Of a stretch of DNA of 64,000 nt, positions 11,958 through 24,998 are shown piece by piece (positions within the stretch are counted from its first letter, which is position 1; every line of letters begins with the position of its first letter). The stretch comes from Rhinopomastus cyanomelas (taxonomy: Eukaryota; Chordata; Aves; Bucerotiformes; Rhinopomastidae), in contig VXBP01008921.1 of NCBI GenBank assembly GCA_013400115.1, positions 206,012 to 270,011 on the forward strand, given 5' to 3'. The position numbers were made by a program, and so were the translations under genes. The notes beneath the pieces were generated by a model. The model did no database searches and was not told the DNA's origin. It saw only the letters and a list, made by a program, of their open reading frames with translations.

Positions 11958-14171
11958 ACAAAGCAAAACCCAGAACAAGTGCACACACAACTAAACATCA
12001 TGCTAGAAAATAAGTTCAGCTCCCTTTGGCTTTCACCAGGCCTCCAATGAACTGGAAGATGCATTGTTGAGAGCCACAAATAAAACACTACATGGAAAAT
12101 TAACTTGTCTTTTCCAATTAGCCAAAGTCCCTCGAACACCTGATGAGAGGCCAAGTTGTTCTTAGACTCAACATGCAGGATATTCCAGTGCTGATCCCAT
12201 AACTGGCCATTTCCACTCAGCCCTAGCAATACTGTGAGGTGTATTTGATCCCTCACCTTCCACTGACCGGGCAGGCAGTGAACAGGCAATGACAGACGTG
12301 CACCAACCATCTGCAACTGCTCCTAGCCTGCCTCAAGCCAACAGAGCAGTAGGTATCACATTTGGAAAGATTCAGGGCACCATAAACTCACCTCTGTTTC
12401 CTTTTTCAGCATCACTTCTGTCACTGATCTCGTGGGCAGTCACCAGGGCACTGGCTACCAAGCCCCAGCCTGCAAGTGACGCGGGGATCTGTCTGCATGC
12501 CTGGGTGTTTGCTACCCCACCATGGTTAGGGTTGGTGTTTTGCCTTTTCGCTGTTGCTGTTGAAGCTGGGTTCTCACCCAGTGCAAACAGAGCCAGCTCC
12601 CAGTCAAGTGAGGAGCACATTAAGACTTGCAGCGTGCTATGGATGCAGCAGAACCCGCTAGCTGGGAGCGAGTTGCTGAGAGGAGATGCTCAGCCCTTGC
12701 CCTGCTCCAGTTCATTCACCAGTCGCTGGTGATGCCCGCACCCAGCGCAGTGTTCCTACCTGCCCACGCTGACGAGCACCACGTTACTGCACCTCTCCTT
12801 AGCTCCTCTGGGAGCCATCAGGATTAACTTCTCTCTGAACAAACGTCAGAGTTATACAAGCATCCACTTCCAGCTTCTCCCCCAAACAGCTCAGCCAACA
12901 GCACAAAGAAAATAAAGCCAACTTTTCCTTCAGTGTTAGAGTGTTAGAGTCTGGTAACAACACACAGAAGCATGAACACTACTGTCAGAAGGGTGTTTTC
13001 CCGACGTGCCATATGAGCATCCATTGCTCGGCAGCTTGGTTTTCAGTGTGTCATTCCAGGGCTACTCCAAAGCACCTGAAAAGCATCAGACAAGTTGATT
13101 GCCAGACAGTTCCCTCCCCACTTAAATAGCTGCTGCTCTCTGCAGTCTAGGGCCCTGAGAAACAAAGCACAAGAAGCAAAGCTAGTCCTGTCTTGCCACA
13201 GGGCAGTACACTTCTCCAAATTAACCTTCTTTATCCATCCCCAGTGTCCCCACAAGCTCTCCCCACTAAGCCAGAGGCCGTGAGCATTTTCTGTCTCTGT
13301 GTTAACACATAGTCTGGGTTATGAAGACAGCACTTAAACCAAGACTCCTCAACAAGGCTGCTTCAGCAGCCCTGAGGACTGAGCTGCTGGCTGCTAGTCT
13401 CAGCGGCACTTTTCCACCCAGTTCCTGCAGGGCTGAACTGAAGCTGGGAGTGCAGCAACCAGCCCCGTAAATTACTGTACGTGACCTCTTCCAAAAGTGA
13501 TAGGCACTGCACATTTATTCTAGAACAAGGACAGACAGAAATGCTCATTCTGCCCTCCTGAACTTGGACGTAGTTCTTTAAATTCAAACTTACTGTCCAC
13601 TTTAACTTGAAAAGTAAATGGACAACGCATTCCAGGCAGGACCTTCCACAGAACACGTTTGGCAGAGGCAGCGCTTTCATCCCAGGCTCATTACACAAGA
13701 GGGATGTCAAGAAAAAGTTGAAAATGACCAAAATGAGGCAAGTATAGCATTATTAAGTTAGGCAACCACGAAGAGCCTGTATGGTGACTATGGCAACCAG
13801 AACAAAAGGTTCCCGAGATCAGAGCACCACAATTAGTGTTTAGTTAACCACTGCTAGCAGCAGGACTGCGTATTATTTTATGCTCAGGTGAAAGCTGTGA
13901 AGGAACACAAGATCAGTCAAAGACAGTGATGGATGATGGAACCCAGGCATAATGTTGAGTTACCTTCAGCTGATTAGAATTCATCCGAATATGAAAGCCC
14001 TAGCTAATTCCTCAACAGTGTGCATGACTGGCTTGCACACTGGGCAAGTGAACCCAAATCCAGAACACGGGTACCAAATACAAGTAGGTGAAGAAGACTG
14101 CTGAACAGATAAATCCCACAAGTAAAGTGCAAAGTGCTAAAGCATTTACTGCAGAGCAGATCTACAAGACA

Positions 14172-15062
14172 GAACCACAGAATGTTAATGATTGGAAGGG
14201 ATCTCGAAAGATCATCCAGTCCAACCCATGCCACAGCAGGATCCCATAGATCAAGTCAAACAGGAACATCTCCAGAGAAGGAGACTCCACAACACCCCTG
14301 GGCAGCCCCTTCCAGTGCTCTGTCACCCTCACCATTAACAAGTTCCTTCTCACATTGATGTGGAACCTCCTATGTTCCAGCTCACATCCATTGTCCCTTG
14401 TCCTATCATTAGATGCTACTGAGCAGAGCCTGGCTCCATCCTCCTGACTCCCACCCTTCACATATTTATCACCATTAATGAAGTCACCCCTCAGTCTCGT
14501 CTCCTCCAAGCTCAAGAGACCCAGCTTCCTCAGCTTTGCGGCTCTGTGCTGGACTCTGTCCAGCAGTTGTGTCCTTCTTGAACTGAGGGGCCCAGAACTG
14601 GACACAATATTCCAGATGTGGTTTCTCTAGGGGAGAGCAGAGTGCGAGAAGAATCTCTCTCCATCAACTAACCAGCCCCCTTCTAATCCACCCTAGGATG
14701 TCATTGGCCTTCTTGGCCACGGGGGCACATTGCTGGTTCATGGCTACCCTGCTGGCCACCAGGACCCCTAGGCCCCTTTCTCCTACACTGCTCTCCAACA
14801 GGTCAGTCCCCAACGTATACTGGTACCTGGGGTTATTCTTGCCCAGGTGCCAGACTCTACACTTGCCCTTCTTCTAGTTCATTCCATTTCTTCCCACCCA
14901 GCTCTCCAGCCTGTCCAGGTCCCCCTGAATGGCCGCACAACCTTCTGGTGTGTCAGCCACTCCTCTTAGCTTTGTGTCACCAGCAAACTTGCTGACAGTG
15001 CCCTCTAATCCCTTATCCAAGTCAAACACACAGACAAACCCTCGTGTCCTCTCTGATCTTAC
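14172..15062 (-). mobile_element. CR1 LINE 3' fragment, about 0.9 kb
   Basis: A long reverse-oriented copy that reaches into the reverse-transcriptase region ('ccagcaaacttgctgacagtg' near 14980 is the FAGDTKLRG segment). It is closely similar to the copy at 17385-18236, including the shared 'gatcccatagatcaagtcaa' and 'accattaacaagttcc' variants. Confidence 0.93.
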
Positions 15063-17384
15063 ACCTGACCATGCAGCTCTTGAGCTCGGGGTAAAAACAG
15101 TACAAATCACAGCTTATATGTACTGTGAGCACTGGATGGAGTTTTGGCCAGTACAGTGCAGGTGTATCCAAAAGCCACAACACCGATCCCCTACCAAACA
15201 CACTTGGTCCATTCTTCTCATGAGACATCTACACGGGCTTCCCTCCACAACGGCATTGCTCCTCAAGGCTCCTAAGGTGAGCACAAAGCCTTGGCTGAGT
15301 TCAAAAAGGGCTCAAAACTTGTCTGTAGGAGAAATGTCATACAGTCACTATCTTTTGAGGCAGGGGAAGGAAACAGTTCTCCTAAGGAATGTCTTCAGAC
15401 CATGATACCCATCTGCAGAAGAAGAAAGGAGACAAACAGACCAAAAATTCCCTGAGGACATAGATTGGGACTGTTGGTCAAAAAACCCCCATGAAGACCA
15501 ATTCTCCAGTGGTCTAATTGTTCCCACTAGCTTGAGATGAGAGCCCTGCTGCATCCCACTTCAAAGGATGGAGCCAGAAACATGTTCATATTCTCTGCAA
15601 AAGACGCAGACCCTGCAAAACCTGTTATGTAAGAACGTAAGCAAAGAGGTGTTGGCCCTGGAAGCCAGCTTTCACACAGAACAACCCAGCAAGCAATTTT
15701 CTCCTGTGATTCTGGAGCTTTGCGCAGCCAGTGGTCTTTCCCTGCTTCCAGCTTTTTCAAAGTGGCACCTCTTGGCCAGCTGAGGGAGGACAGAGGGGAG
15801 AGATGCAGGATGCAACATCTGCTTGCGCCCCAAACTGAGCTGCTGACTTTGAAATTATCATAGAAAATTACATCCTTGCACTCTATCCTTTCCTCTGCTA
15901 GAGGCAGGAGGGGAGAGGAAAACTCAGATATTTCAGGAGAAGGCTCCTATTAAAAATTTAAACATGCCATAATTTCCCCCTTTTATTACTGCAGCCCTCG
16001 AAATTTGTGAACATGCAAGTTTCAAGCACGTCCTGACCAGCAGACTGGAAGCCTTGCGGAGCTCTCTCAACTCTAAAGTCAGTAATTTCTTAAATAATTA
16101 AAAGCATAACAGCAGCAGCACAGTAATGTCCTGTGGAATCCTCACAGCTGTCTGCAGACACCACGGGCTGCCACATCTCGCAGGAACAGCAAGCAACCAC
16201 GGAGAGGAATTTCTGCTGAAGTAATTCATCTCCATCCCCTGCCACACTAATGAGAGCGAGATCGCGCATTCACGATGAACACTTCTAATGAAGAGCCCTG
16301 CGCGAGCGGCGTCCGTTTCACCCAAGGGATTTTGCCTAAACTGGGAACCCTGCTCAAGGCTAGAATTCATTTGCAGAGCTAGGTGAGCACAAATCACAGG
16401 CAGGCAGGAGCCACTGAGCCAGCACTGGGACAATTCGTCACGTTTGCCAGATTTGAGCCGCTTGTCACAGGGGCCTGCACCCGGCAGCTCTTGCAAAGAG
16501 ACCAGAGCACGCTCAGCGCCGCACCCCAAACGCGACCCATGAGCAGAGGCATCACCTTTGTGGGTCACAGCTTACTGGCACTGTACATCTAACAGGGGAT
16601 ATTCACCTCGGTTCCCCTTCGTCCGCCTCCCCTCCCTGCAACAGAGCCTGAAGCTCCAGGGAAGGGGATGTCAGTCAAATGCCCAGCGGGAAAGGCACTC
16701 AAAGAGAAAGTAAATGGAGCCTGAGCCACCAGTGTCCATCGAGACTGTGACCTTGCGGAGCCTCCTTCAGACTCCTGATCTGTGAAAGGAGATGCTTAAG
16801 CCCTTACTGCACTTCTGAAGAGTCAAGTGCATCAGACGTGTCGATGCAGACAAATGCTTATCACCCAAAACACCAGCTGAAGAGTCTCAATCTTACTGTC
16901 TGTTGCCCCCATAAAAACTACTGGGCAGAACAGACACCACTGCAGACACGCTTAACGTAAGAGACAGGCTCCCTTTCAGCCTGTGTCTCTGTAGCAGACA
17001 GGTCCCTGGCTTGGAATCTCTAAATCTTAACTAATCTGACACTGGAAACAAATTGACAGTCGTGGCAGCCACCAGCCCAGTTTTCTGATGCATAAACCAG
17101 TAGTTTCTGGTTATTGACCAGCAGAGAGAAATCTGGCTGCTGGAAAATCTGGCTGAATCAGATGGGTGCATCTCTTTTCCACATGCAGCAAAGAAAACAT
17201 TCAAGAAAAACCATCCCTTATCCACCACTGTCTGTGGTAACACAATTACCCCGTGGCTTATAGCTGGGTTATTTAATGCAATAGGAAAAAACCCCACTGA
17301 TGGCATTTTCCTTGCCCGAACGCGAGACAGGCTGCCACCAGCTCTAGAGGAGCAGACAGGCCTTCTGAAAGCAGTCACAGCATC

Positions 17385-18236
17385 ACAGAACATCTGGGTA
17401 TGGAAGGGATCTCGAAAGATCAAACAGTCCAACCCATGCCACAGCAGGATCCCATAGATCAAGTCAAACAGGAACATCTCCAGCGAAGGAGACTCCACAA
17501 CACCCCTGGGCAGCCCCTTCCAGTGCTCTGTCACCCTCACCATTAACAAGTTCCTTCTCAGATTGACGTGGCATCTCCTATGTTCCAGCTCACATCCATT
17601 GTCCCTTGTCNCATCCAATGCCTAACATCATTGGATGCTACTGAGCAGAGCCTGGCTTCAGCCTCCTGACTCCCACCCTTCACATATTTATCACCATTAA
17701 TGAAGTCACCCCTCAGTCTCCTCTTCTCCAAGCTCAGGAGACCCAGCTCCCTCAGCCTTTCCTCAGCAGGGAGGTGTTCCACTCCCTTCCTTCATCAGCT
17801 TTGTGGCTGCATGCTGGACTCTGTCCAGCAGTTGTGTCCTTCTTGAACTGAGGGGCCCAGAACTGGACACAATATTCCAGATGTGGTCTCTCTAGGGGAG
17901 AGCAGAGGGGAGGAGAACCTCTCTCCATCAACTAACCAGCCCCCTTCTAATCCACCCTAGGATGTCATTGGCCTTCTTGGCCACGGGGGCACACTGCTGG
18001 TTCATGGCTACCCTGCTGGCCACCAGGACCCCTAGGCCCCTTTCTCCTACACTGCTCTCCAACAGGTCAGTCCCCAACCTATACTGGTACCTGGGGTTAT
18101 TCTTGCCCATGTGCCAGACTCTACACTTGCCCTTCTTCTAGTTCATTCGATGTCTCCTTGCTCAGCTCTCTAGCCTGCCCAGGTCTTGCTGAAAGGCAGC
18201 ACAGCCAGTTGGGGTGTCAGCCACTCCTCCCTGCTC
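17385..18236 (-). mobile_element. CR1 LINE 3' fragment, about 0.85 kb
   Basis: Close sibling of the copy at 14172-15062. It keeps a 'gggaggtgttccactccctt' segment that the sibling has lost. The assembly N at 17611 lies inside it. Confidence 0.93.
17603..17640. repeat. Short inverted repeat beside a single N (assembly join)
   Basis: The N at 17611 is followed by CATCCAATG and, a few bases later, its reverse complement CATTGGATG. Sibling CR1 copies read straight through this point without the extra inverted piece. An unresolved join inside a repeat is the likely cause. Confidence 0.7.
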
Positions 18237-19261
18237 CCCTTCTCCTAGATCATGGATCTTTAAAGAATGGATTGTGGCCAAGCTCTTTCTACAGCAAGTT
18301 GCAGCCATCTCCTGCCCAGTCGCAGTGAATCCTCCTCACTAAATCCTCACACTGTATGTACCTCAAGCATCCAGCCCAGCTCAGTACAATCTAAAATCAC
18401 AGCTTTTTGCACTGTCAGCCTACCTAATGGGATGGATGGAGGAACAGCCTCCAGCGTGGATACCCAAACCCCTCTACAGTAGGGAGCACTGGGGCAAGAG
18501 TGACACCCGTGGGACATCTCCGACTACGTAACTGACGAACACACATTTTTTTTCTACTACCCGACGAGACTCAGTGTGAACCCTGCACTGTAAGAGCAGA
18601 GTTTGGCTTTCACTGCAAACCACCTCCTTGGGGCTCACCTAGGAGCATTGGCTCAAGAACCTGACTTGAGCCAGCAGCTCATCTGCTGACTTAAAACCCT
18701 TCATGCTCCACCTAAGGGAGATTTTGGCAGGAGTTTGGGCAGCCTCTCCAAGGATAAACCTCACTTGACCGCATCTCGTTGCTGCTGGACCCAGCAGATC
18801 AGGGGGATTTCACAGCCCTTCCCAAAACGTCTTCAGAAGTGCCCAGCCAGTGTGCTCCAGTCTTCCCAGCACAACTGGCAGTGCTCCACAGGGCGACGCA
18901 AGTAACAGGCACAGCAAAGCAGTCTGGCATTCCGGGGCACGGCACAAGCAGAGAGACCACTCAAACCCAGACAGAAAGGAGGCAAAAACTGACGCCAAGT
19001 TCACTCAGGTGTGTTCCAACAAATTTTTTGGAAGGCTTACCTCACTGCAGAACATCCACCCTTCTGCTGCCAGCCCCAGCTCAGGATGAACAGCACACTG
19101 GCCTCCCAGCAACAGGGAAGCCATGATCTTGCTCACCTGAGCCTACATCTGCCTAAGCACTGCCGTTCTCGGGCACAAACCCAAAAGCCTTAGCATTAGA
19201 GAAGGAAGTCTGGGACAGGGCCACGGCCTGTTGGCCACTGCCCCTATGAATCCACACAGAC

Positions 19262-19798
19262 GCCACTTTGAGAGGCTGTGCCCTACCTTGGAGTTCTATG
19301 TCCAGCTCTGTAGTCCTAGAAGGACACAAAAAGTTCAAGGACCTGTTGGAGCAAGTCCAGGGGAGGCCATGGACATGCTCAGAGGTCTGGAGCCCCTCTG
19401 CTCTGGGGACAGGCTGAGAGAGTGGGAATTGTTCAGCCTGAAGACGACAAGACTCTGGAGGGACCTTACAGCAGCTTCCAGTCACTCAAAGGGGCTCTCA
19501 GAAGGCTGGGGAAGACTGTTGACAAGAGCAGGAAGTGACAGGACAAGGGGTCATGGTTCTAAGCTGGAAAAGCTTGGGCTGAGGTTAGACATCGGGAAAA
19601 GGTTGTTTAATCTGAGAGTGGTGGATCCCTGGAACAGGCTGCCTGGAGAGGTGGTGGGGCTCCATCCCTGGAGACATTCAAGACCAAGCTCAATGTGGCT
19701 CTGGGCAATCTGTTCTAGTGAGCGATGGCTCTGCTCGTTGTGAGGTGGTTGGATTAGATGCCCTTTGGAGGTTCCTTCCAATCCTATGATTCCATGGT
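19262..19798 (+). mobile_element. CR1 LINE 3' fragment, older subfamily, forward
   Basis: The remnant frame reads WDL/LTAASSHSKG...LRVVDPWNRLPGEVV. It ends 'ggaggttccttccaatcctatgattccatgg'. It is of the same broad type as the copy at 47796. Confidence 0.85.
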
Positions 19799-21261
19799 CT
19801 TTAGGCGTAAAACAGCTACTGCAGCCACAGCCACACCTCAGCAGGTTAGGAAACACACAACTTACACTATTGGTGGTCAGGTGTAGCTGGTAATTCCTAC
19901 CCCACAACTAGATTAAAATAAAAAATCTCCCTCTGAAGTACAAAGAGCAAACCCCCCGAACCCCAGACCAAACATCACAAGGGTGTTGTTACAGCGCTTG
20001 GGAAACACAGCGTGATCACGCCACCGAGCAGCAGGAGTACGTGCGGTGAGCACGTGAAGCAGTCACACCTCCTCACGCAGGCATTTTACTATCAATTTGC
20101 ACAAGGTCCAGCGTGGCACCACTGAGCACGATGCCCTCCAGCATCAGACATTTCGTTCAGGGCACTCAGCATACAAGCAGGTGGAAAGCCTCAGTGTTTT
20201 CTAGCGTTGTCCTGCAGGAAGACACTTTCAGAGAACCTCTGAAGACACCCTCATGGGGTAGGAGGACTTTCCCAGCCAAGACCCGGCTGTTCCAGTACTC
20301 AGCTTACCCAAAACAACCAGGCAGGAAGATTACTCCCTCTTTCCCCCCTCCCAGGCTCACAAAATACCCGATATGGGTTTCAACACAGTTGTTCTCTGCT
20401 TCTTTAAAATAAAACTTCTTCCAAGGACCACGTTTCAGCTTCCAAGATTAAAAACACGGGAAAGGGGGAGTTTCACGGGTTTATTCGGAAATTTACCAGT
20501 TAATTTAGTTCAAGTGCTCAGGGGCTGAAACAAAAAGAAACAAGGAGGGTCCAGCAACCACTTACAAACTGCAGCAGAAAACCCCAAACATAGTGGATTT
20601 GGGGAACAACAATACACATGTAAAACCCTGCCCCTTTAAAAGTGTTGCTCTTGCCACAGACTGTCCCTGACCTGCTGCTTCTCTGCTAATCCCCTTCTGG
20701 GTTCAAAGGGTGAACTCAACCACATGTTTTGCTAACATTTCCAACATGTTTTTCTAACACGTTCCCTCATCCCCAGCCCTTCACAAAGCTCAAGAGCTAA
20801 ACCTCCCAGAAGCCCTGTGAAGCAGATACAAATCTCTAGGCTTCTTTTAACTATGGGGAAACTGAGGCACAGCAGCCTGTAAGGAGGACAAGCTTTGTGC
20901 TACGCAGCGCGTGTCTCCAACAGGATGAATTCAGTCACTCTCCAGCCATGGGCAGTGCCAGGCTGATGCTGCTGAAATGAAACCCAGAACTTCTCTCCTT
21001 GGCTCTCAAGTGACTCCTGAACTGCCCACTTTGGGGTAAAGGCTTTGAGCCGAGGTTCACCACAGCAAACTAAGATGACCCTCAACAACATCTGCTTCCA
21101 GCAAATACTGCTGAATCTATCACTTTTTTAATCCTAGGGCAGTTTTGTCTATGCAAAACCAGCCCTTACTGGGTAAGTAGCCACATGGCAAAAGAACGAT
21201 TCGGCTGAGCAAAGCTTGTGGCTGCTCCCTCACTTATGTTCAATAGAACATAAATAAACCA

Positions 21262-21822
21262 CAGAATCAGAGAACATTAGGAATTGGAAGGCATCTCAAA
21301 AGATCATCCAGTCCAAACCATGCCACAGCAGGAGCACCTTGATCAAGTCACACAGGAACATGTCCAGCCAGGTTTTAAATGTCTCCAGAGAAGGAGACTC
21401 TACAACCCCCCTGGGCAGCCCCTTCCAGTGCTCTGTCACCCTCACCATGAAGAAATTCCTTCTCATATTGATGTGGAACCTCCTGTGTTCCAACTCACAC
21501 CCATTGCCCCTTGTCCTATCATTGGATGCCACTGAGCAGAGCCTGGCTGCATCCTCCTGACACCCACCCTTCACATATTCAGAAACATAAATGAGGTCAC
21601 CTCTCAGTCCCCCTTTTTCCAAGCACAAGAGACCCAGCTCCCTCAGCCTTTCCTCAGCAGGGAGGTGTTCCACTCCCTTCATCATCTTAGTGGCTCTGCG
21701 CTGGACTCTCTCCAGCAGTTGTGCCCTTCTGGAGCTGAGGGGCCCAGAACTGGACACAATATTCCAGATGTGGTCTCCCCAAGGGCAGAGCAGAGGGGAA
21801 GGAGAACCTCTCTTGATCTACA
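21262..21822 (-). mobile_element. CR1 LINE 3' fragment (left arm of an inverted pair)
   Basis: An open remnant of about 150 residues (21757 to 21296) includes VQRRATKMMKGVEHLP and FFMVRVTEHWKGLPRG. It is 5' truncated at 'gagaacctctcttgatctac'. Confidence 0.93.
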
Positions 21823-22767
21823 AATGGAAAATTAAAAATCATCTTCAGGAGCACTGGCAGCTCCCCCTCCCCACACCTCCGCAGAACACCCCATGCTGCG
21901 CAGACCACCACAATCCCCAAGCCTCCAGCTGGATGACTATTAGGAAGCATTTCTTTTGGTTTGTTTTTGTTAAAGCACCACACGGGCCACTGAGACACAT
22001 TAAATACAAAATGGTTTTCCTGCCGTTTAGGCAAACGGATTTGATTCCCACGTTCGTAAAACGTAAACACCGTAAATACAATATGGAGCTGTCAAACTGT
22101 CACTGAATCTTCCTCCTGCCGTAACGCCCTGGGAGTAACAGTTGACGAGTTATTCCTTCCCAGGGAGCTGGCACAGAGCTCTTATCTGCCATGAGTGAGA
22201 TCCCACAGAGACTAAAATACCAGTTCATTGTAGAAGGGGTTTGGTCACAGCAGGAACAGCTGCCACAAACCCCTAAGCGTCAAGAGCCAGGGTCCTCCAT
22301 GCTCTAAAGTAAAGTGGGAGGAGCAGAGGCCATAGAGGTGAAGGGAAGAGCCAGGTGGGTGCTGGATTTTGGCACGGGGGGCACCCTTTCACCTGTAAAA
22401 CCATCAGTGCTATGACCTGCGATCTCATTGCCAGCATCCTAAGTATTTGCAGAGCCACAGGGAACAGAAGGCTGAAGAGTCTTTCACCTTTCCTTTAAGG
22501 GAAGATGTTTTAAGAAAACAAGAGGATTTCCTCAGCTATTAAACACAGCAATTGCACAGTCTTGCTCAACACGCCTGCCCAAACTCAAAGTCCTGTTCCC
22601 TGCAGCTGAGGGACCCCTGGCTTACAGGTAGCACAGCAGTCTTGAGGAGACCAGGCAATCTCAGTGTGCCCAGGCACCCTCCTGGGCACAGACACCCAGT
22701 GTAAGACCACCAGACAGCCACACCCCTATCTTTGTCCCAAAAGGCAAGAGAATAGAAGTGGGTTGGT

Positions 22768-23326
22768 TACGAGATCGAGAGAGGTTCTCCTCCCACTCTG
22801 CTCTCCCCTAGAGAGACCACATCTGGAATATTGTGCCCAGTTCTGGGCCCCTCAGTTCAAGAAGGACACAACTGCTGGAGAGAGTCCAGCACAGAGCCAC
22901 AAAGATGGTGAAGGGACTGGAACACCAAACTGCTGAGGAAAGGCTGAGGGAGCTGGGTCTCTTGTGCTTGGAAAAATGAGACTGAGAAGTGACCTCATTA
23001 ATGGTGATAAATATGTGAAGGGTGGGAGTCAGGAGGATGGAGCCAGGCTCTGCTCAGTGGCATCTAATGATAGGACAAGGGGCAATGGGTGTGAGTTGGA
23101 ACACAGGAGGTTCCACATCAATGTGAGAAGGAACTTCTTCATGGTGAGGGTGTCAGAGCGCTGGAAGGGGCTGCGCAGGGAGGTTGTAGAGTCTTCTTCT
23201 CTGGAGACATTTAAAACCTGGCTGGACATGTTCCTGTGTGACTTGATCAAGGTGTTCCTGCTGTGGCATGGATTGGACTGGATCTTTCAAGATCCCTTCC
23301 ATTCCCTAACATTCTATGATTCTGAC
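22768..23326 (+). mobile_element. CR1 LINE 3' fragment (right arm of an inverted pair)
   Basis: Starts 'gagatcgagagaggttctcc', the same point at which the inverted copy at 21262-21822 stops, and runs to 'attccctaacattctatgattctg'. It carries the FFMVRVSERWKGLRREVVE remnant. Confidence 0.93.
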
Positions 23327-23438
23327 TACAGATTGAGCAACTCACTGTGAGTTGAACAAGAAGGAGGCTGATGAAATGAGCTGTGGCTCTCCACAGCACA
23401 GCAGGACATGAAGCCAAGCTGGTTCTTCAGAAGCCTCA

Positions 23439-24292
23439 TAGAATCATAGAATCATCATGGCTGGAAAGCACCTCCAGGGTCATCGAGTCCAACCTTTTCT
23501 CCTAGTGTCTAACCACTAGGCCATATCCCTAAGTGCCGCATCCACTTGTTCCTTAAACACCTCCACGGGTGGTGACATCACCGCCCCCATGAGCAACCCA
23601 TTCCAGTACCTAGCCACCCTCTCAGTAAAGAATTTCCTTCTAACATCCAATCTAAACCTCCCCTGACACAACTTGAGGCCATTTCCCCTCATCCTGTCAT
23701 CACCAATTGGAGAGAAGAGACCAACACCAGCCTTGCTACAACCTCCTTTAAGGTAGTTGTAGAGGGCAATAAGGTCCCCTCTCAGTCTTCTCTTCTCCAG
23801 ACTAAACAGCTCCAGCTCCCTCAGCCTCTCCTCATAGGCCATGTCCTCCAGCCCCTTCACCAGCTTGGTTGCCCTTCTCTGGACTCGCTCCAGCACCTCA
23901 GTGTCCTTCCTGTACTGTGGTGACCAAAACTGGACACAGTACTCGAGGTGCGGTCTCACAAGTGCCAAGTACAGGGGCACAATCACCTTCCTGCTCCTAC
24001 TGGTCACGCCATTTCTGATACAGGCCGGGATGCCATTGGCCTTCTTGGCCACCTGAGCACACTGCTGGCTCATGTTCAGCCGGCTGTCGATCAACACCCC
24101 CAGGTCCTTCTCCACCAGGCAGCTCTCCAGCCACTCTTCTCCAAGCCTGTAGGGTTGCTGGGGGTTGTTGTGACCAAAGTGCATGACCCGGCACTTGGCC
24201 TTGTTAAACCTCATACAGTTGAACTCAGCCCATCACTCCAGCCTGTCCAGATCCCACTGCAGAGCCTCCCTACCTTCATGATGTGCCAATGC
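23439..24292 (-). mobile_element. CR1 LINE 3' fragment with a 232-codon open remnant
   Basis: The remnant from 24214 to 23516 is unbroken: FNKAKCRVMHFGHNN, LIDSRLNMSQQCAQVAKKAN, LVRPHLEYCVQFW, FFTERVARYWNGL. This is the reverse-transcriptase C-terminal region of ORF2. The copy is 5' truncated near 24292. Confidence 0.93.
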
Positions 24293-24968
24293 ATGTCATT
24301 AGTGCTCTTCTTCCTCTTGTTTTGTTGTGTTCTTTTTTAAATTCATTCCCAAGGTAACAACCACAAGGCTACAAGATCTGCCTCCAGGCACACACATGTG
24401 CAGGAGCCATGGGGAAATCATCCACTGATCCATGAATGTTGCAGTTTGTCCCATCTGTGAGGGAAACAACATCCCCGAAGAGAAGCACACAGCAGGAATG
24501 CAGTGAAGGGATGGGAATAAAACCACAAAAGGTGGACATCACCTTCACAGGATTCTGATACCCACCACCAAAGGCACCAGAGAACAAAGGCAGCGGATCA
24601 CACTGTTTGGCCAAGTTAGCCGAGTCTATCAAGGGTTGAGGAAAGTCAAGGTGGCCTTACACAGCGGCAAAAACAAACACAGATGCAGGTAAACCCCAGC
24701 CACTGCCCATTTTTGTGCTAAACAAGTAGGGAAAATGGACTAATTGACATCGTTCCTCTCCTACTTCCTCAATGCCTACAGACGCATCCCAGTCTCAGCA
24801 GCACATCCCAGAGGAGCCTCCCACTCGCCCTCTCACCACAGGCATGTGGCACTCATCTTAAAGATGTCTGCAGAGCATTCAGAATCCCTTTGCTGTAAAA
24901 GAAGGGGCTGCCTTGGTCTCACTCCCAGGTGCTCCTTCTCAGGGCTGACCACAGAAGCAGGGAGCAGC

Positions 24969-24998
24969 CAGAAGGGCCGAGCCCAGAAGGGCCGAGCC
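24969..24998 (+). repeat. 15-bp tandem duplication
   Basis: CAGAAGGGCCGAGCC occurs twice in direct succession; a small local duplication. Confidence 0.85.
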
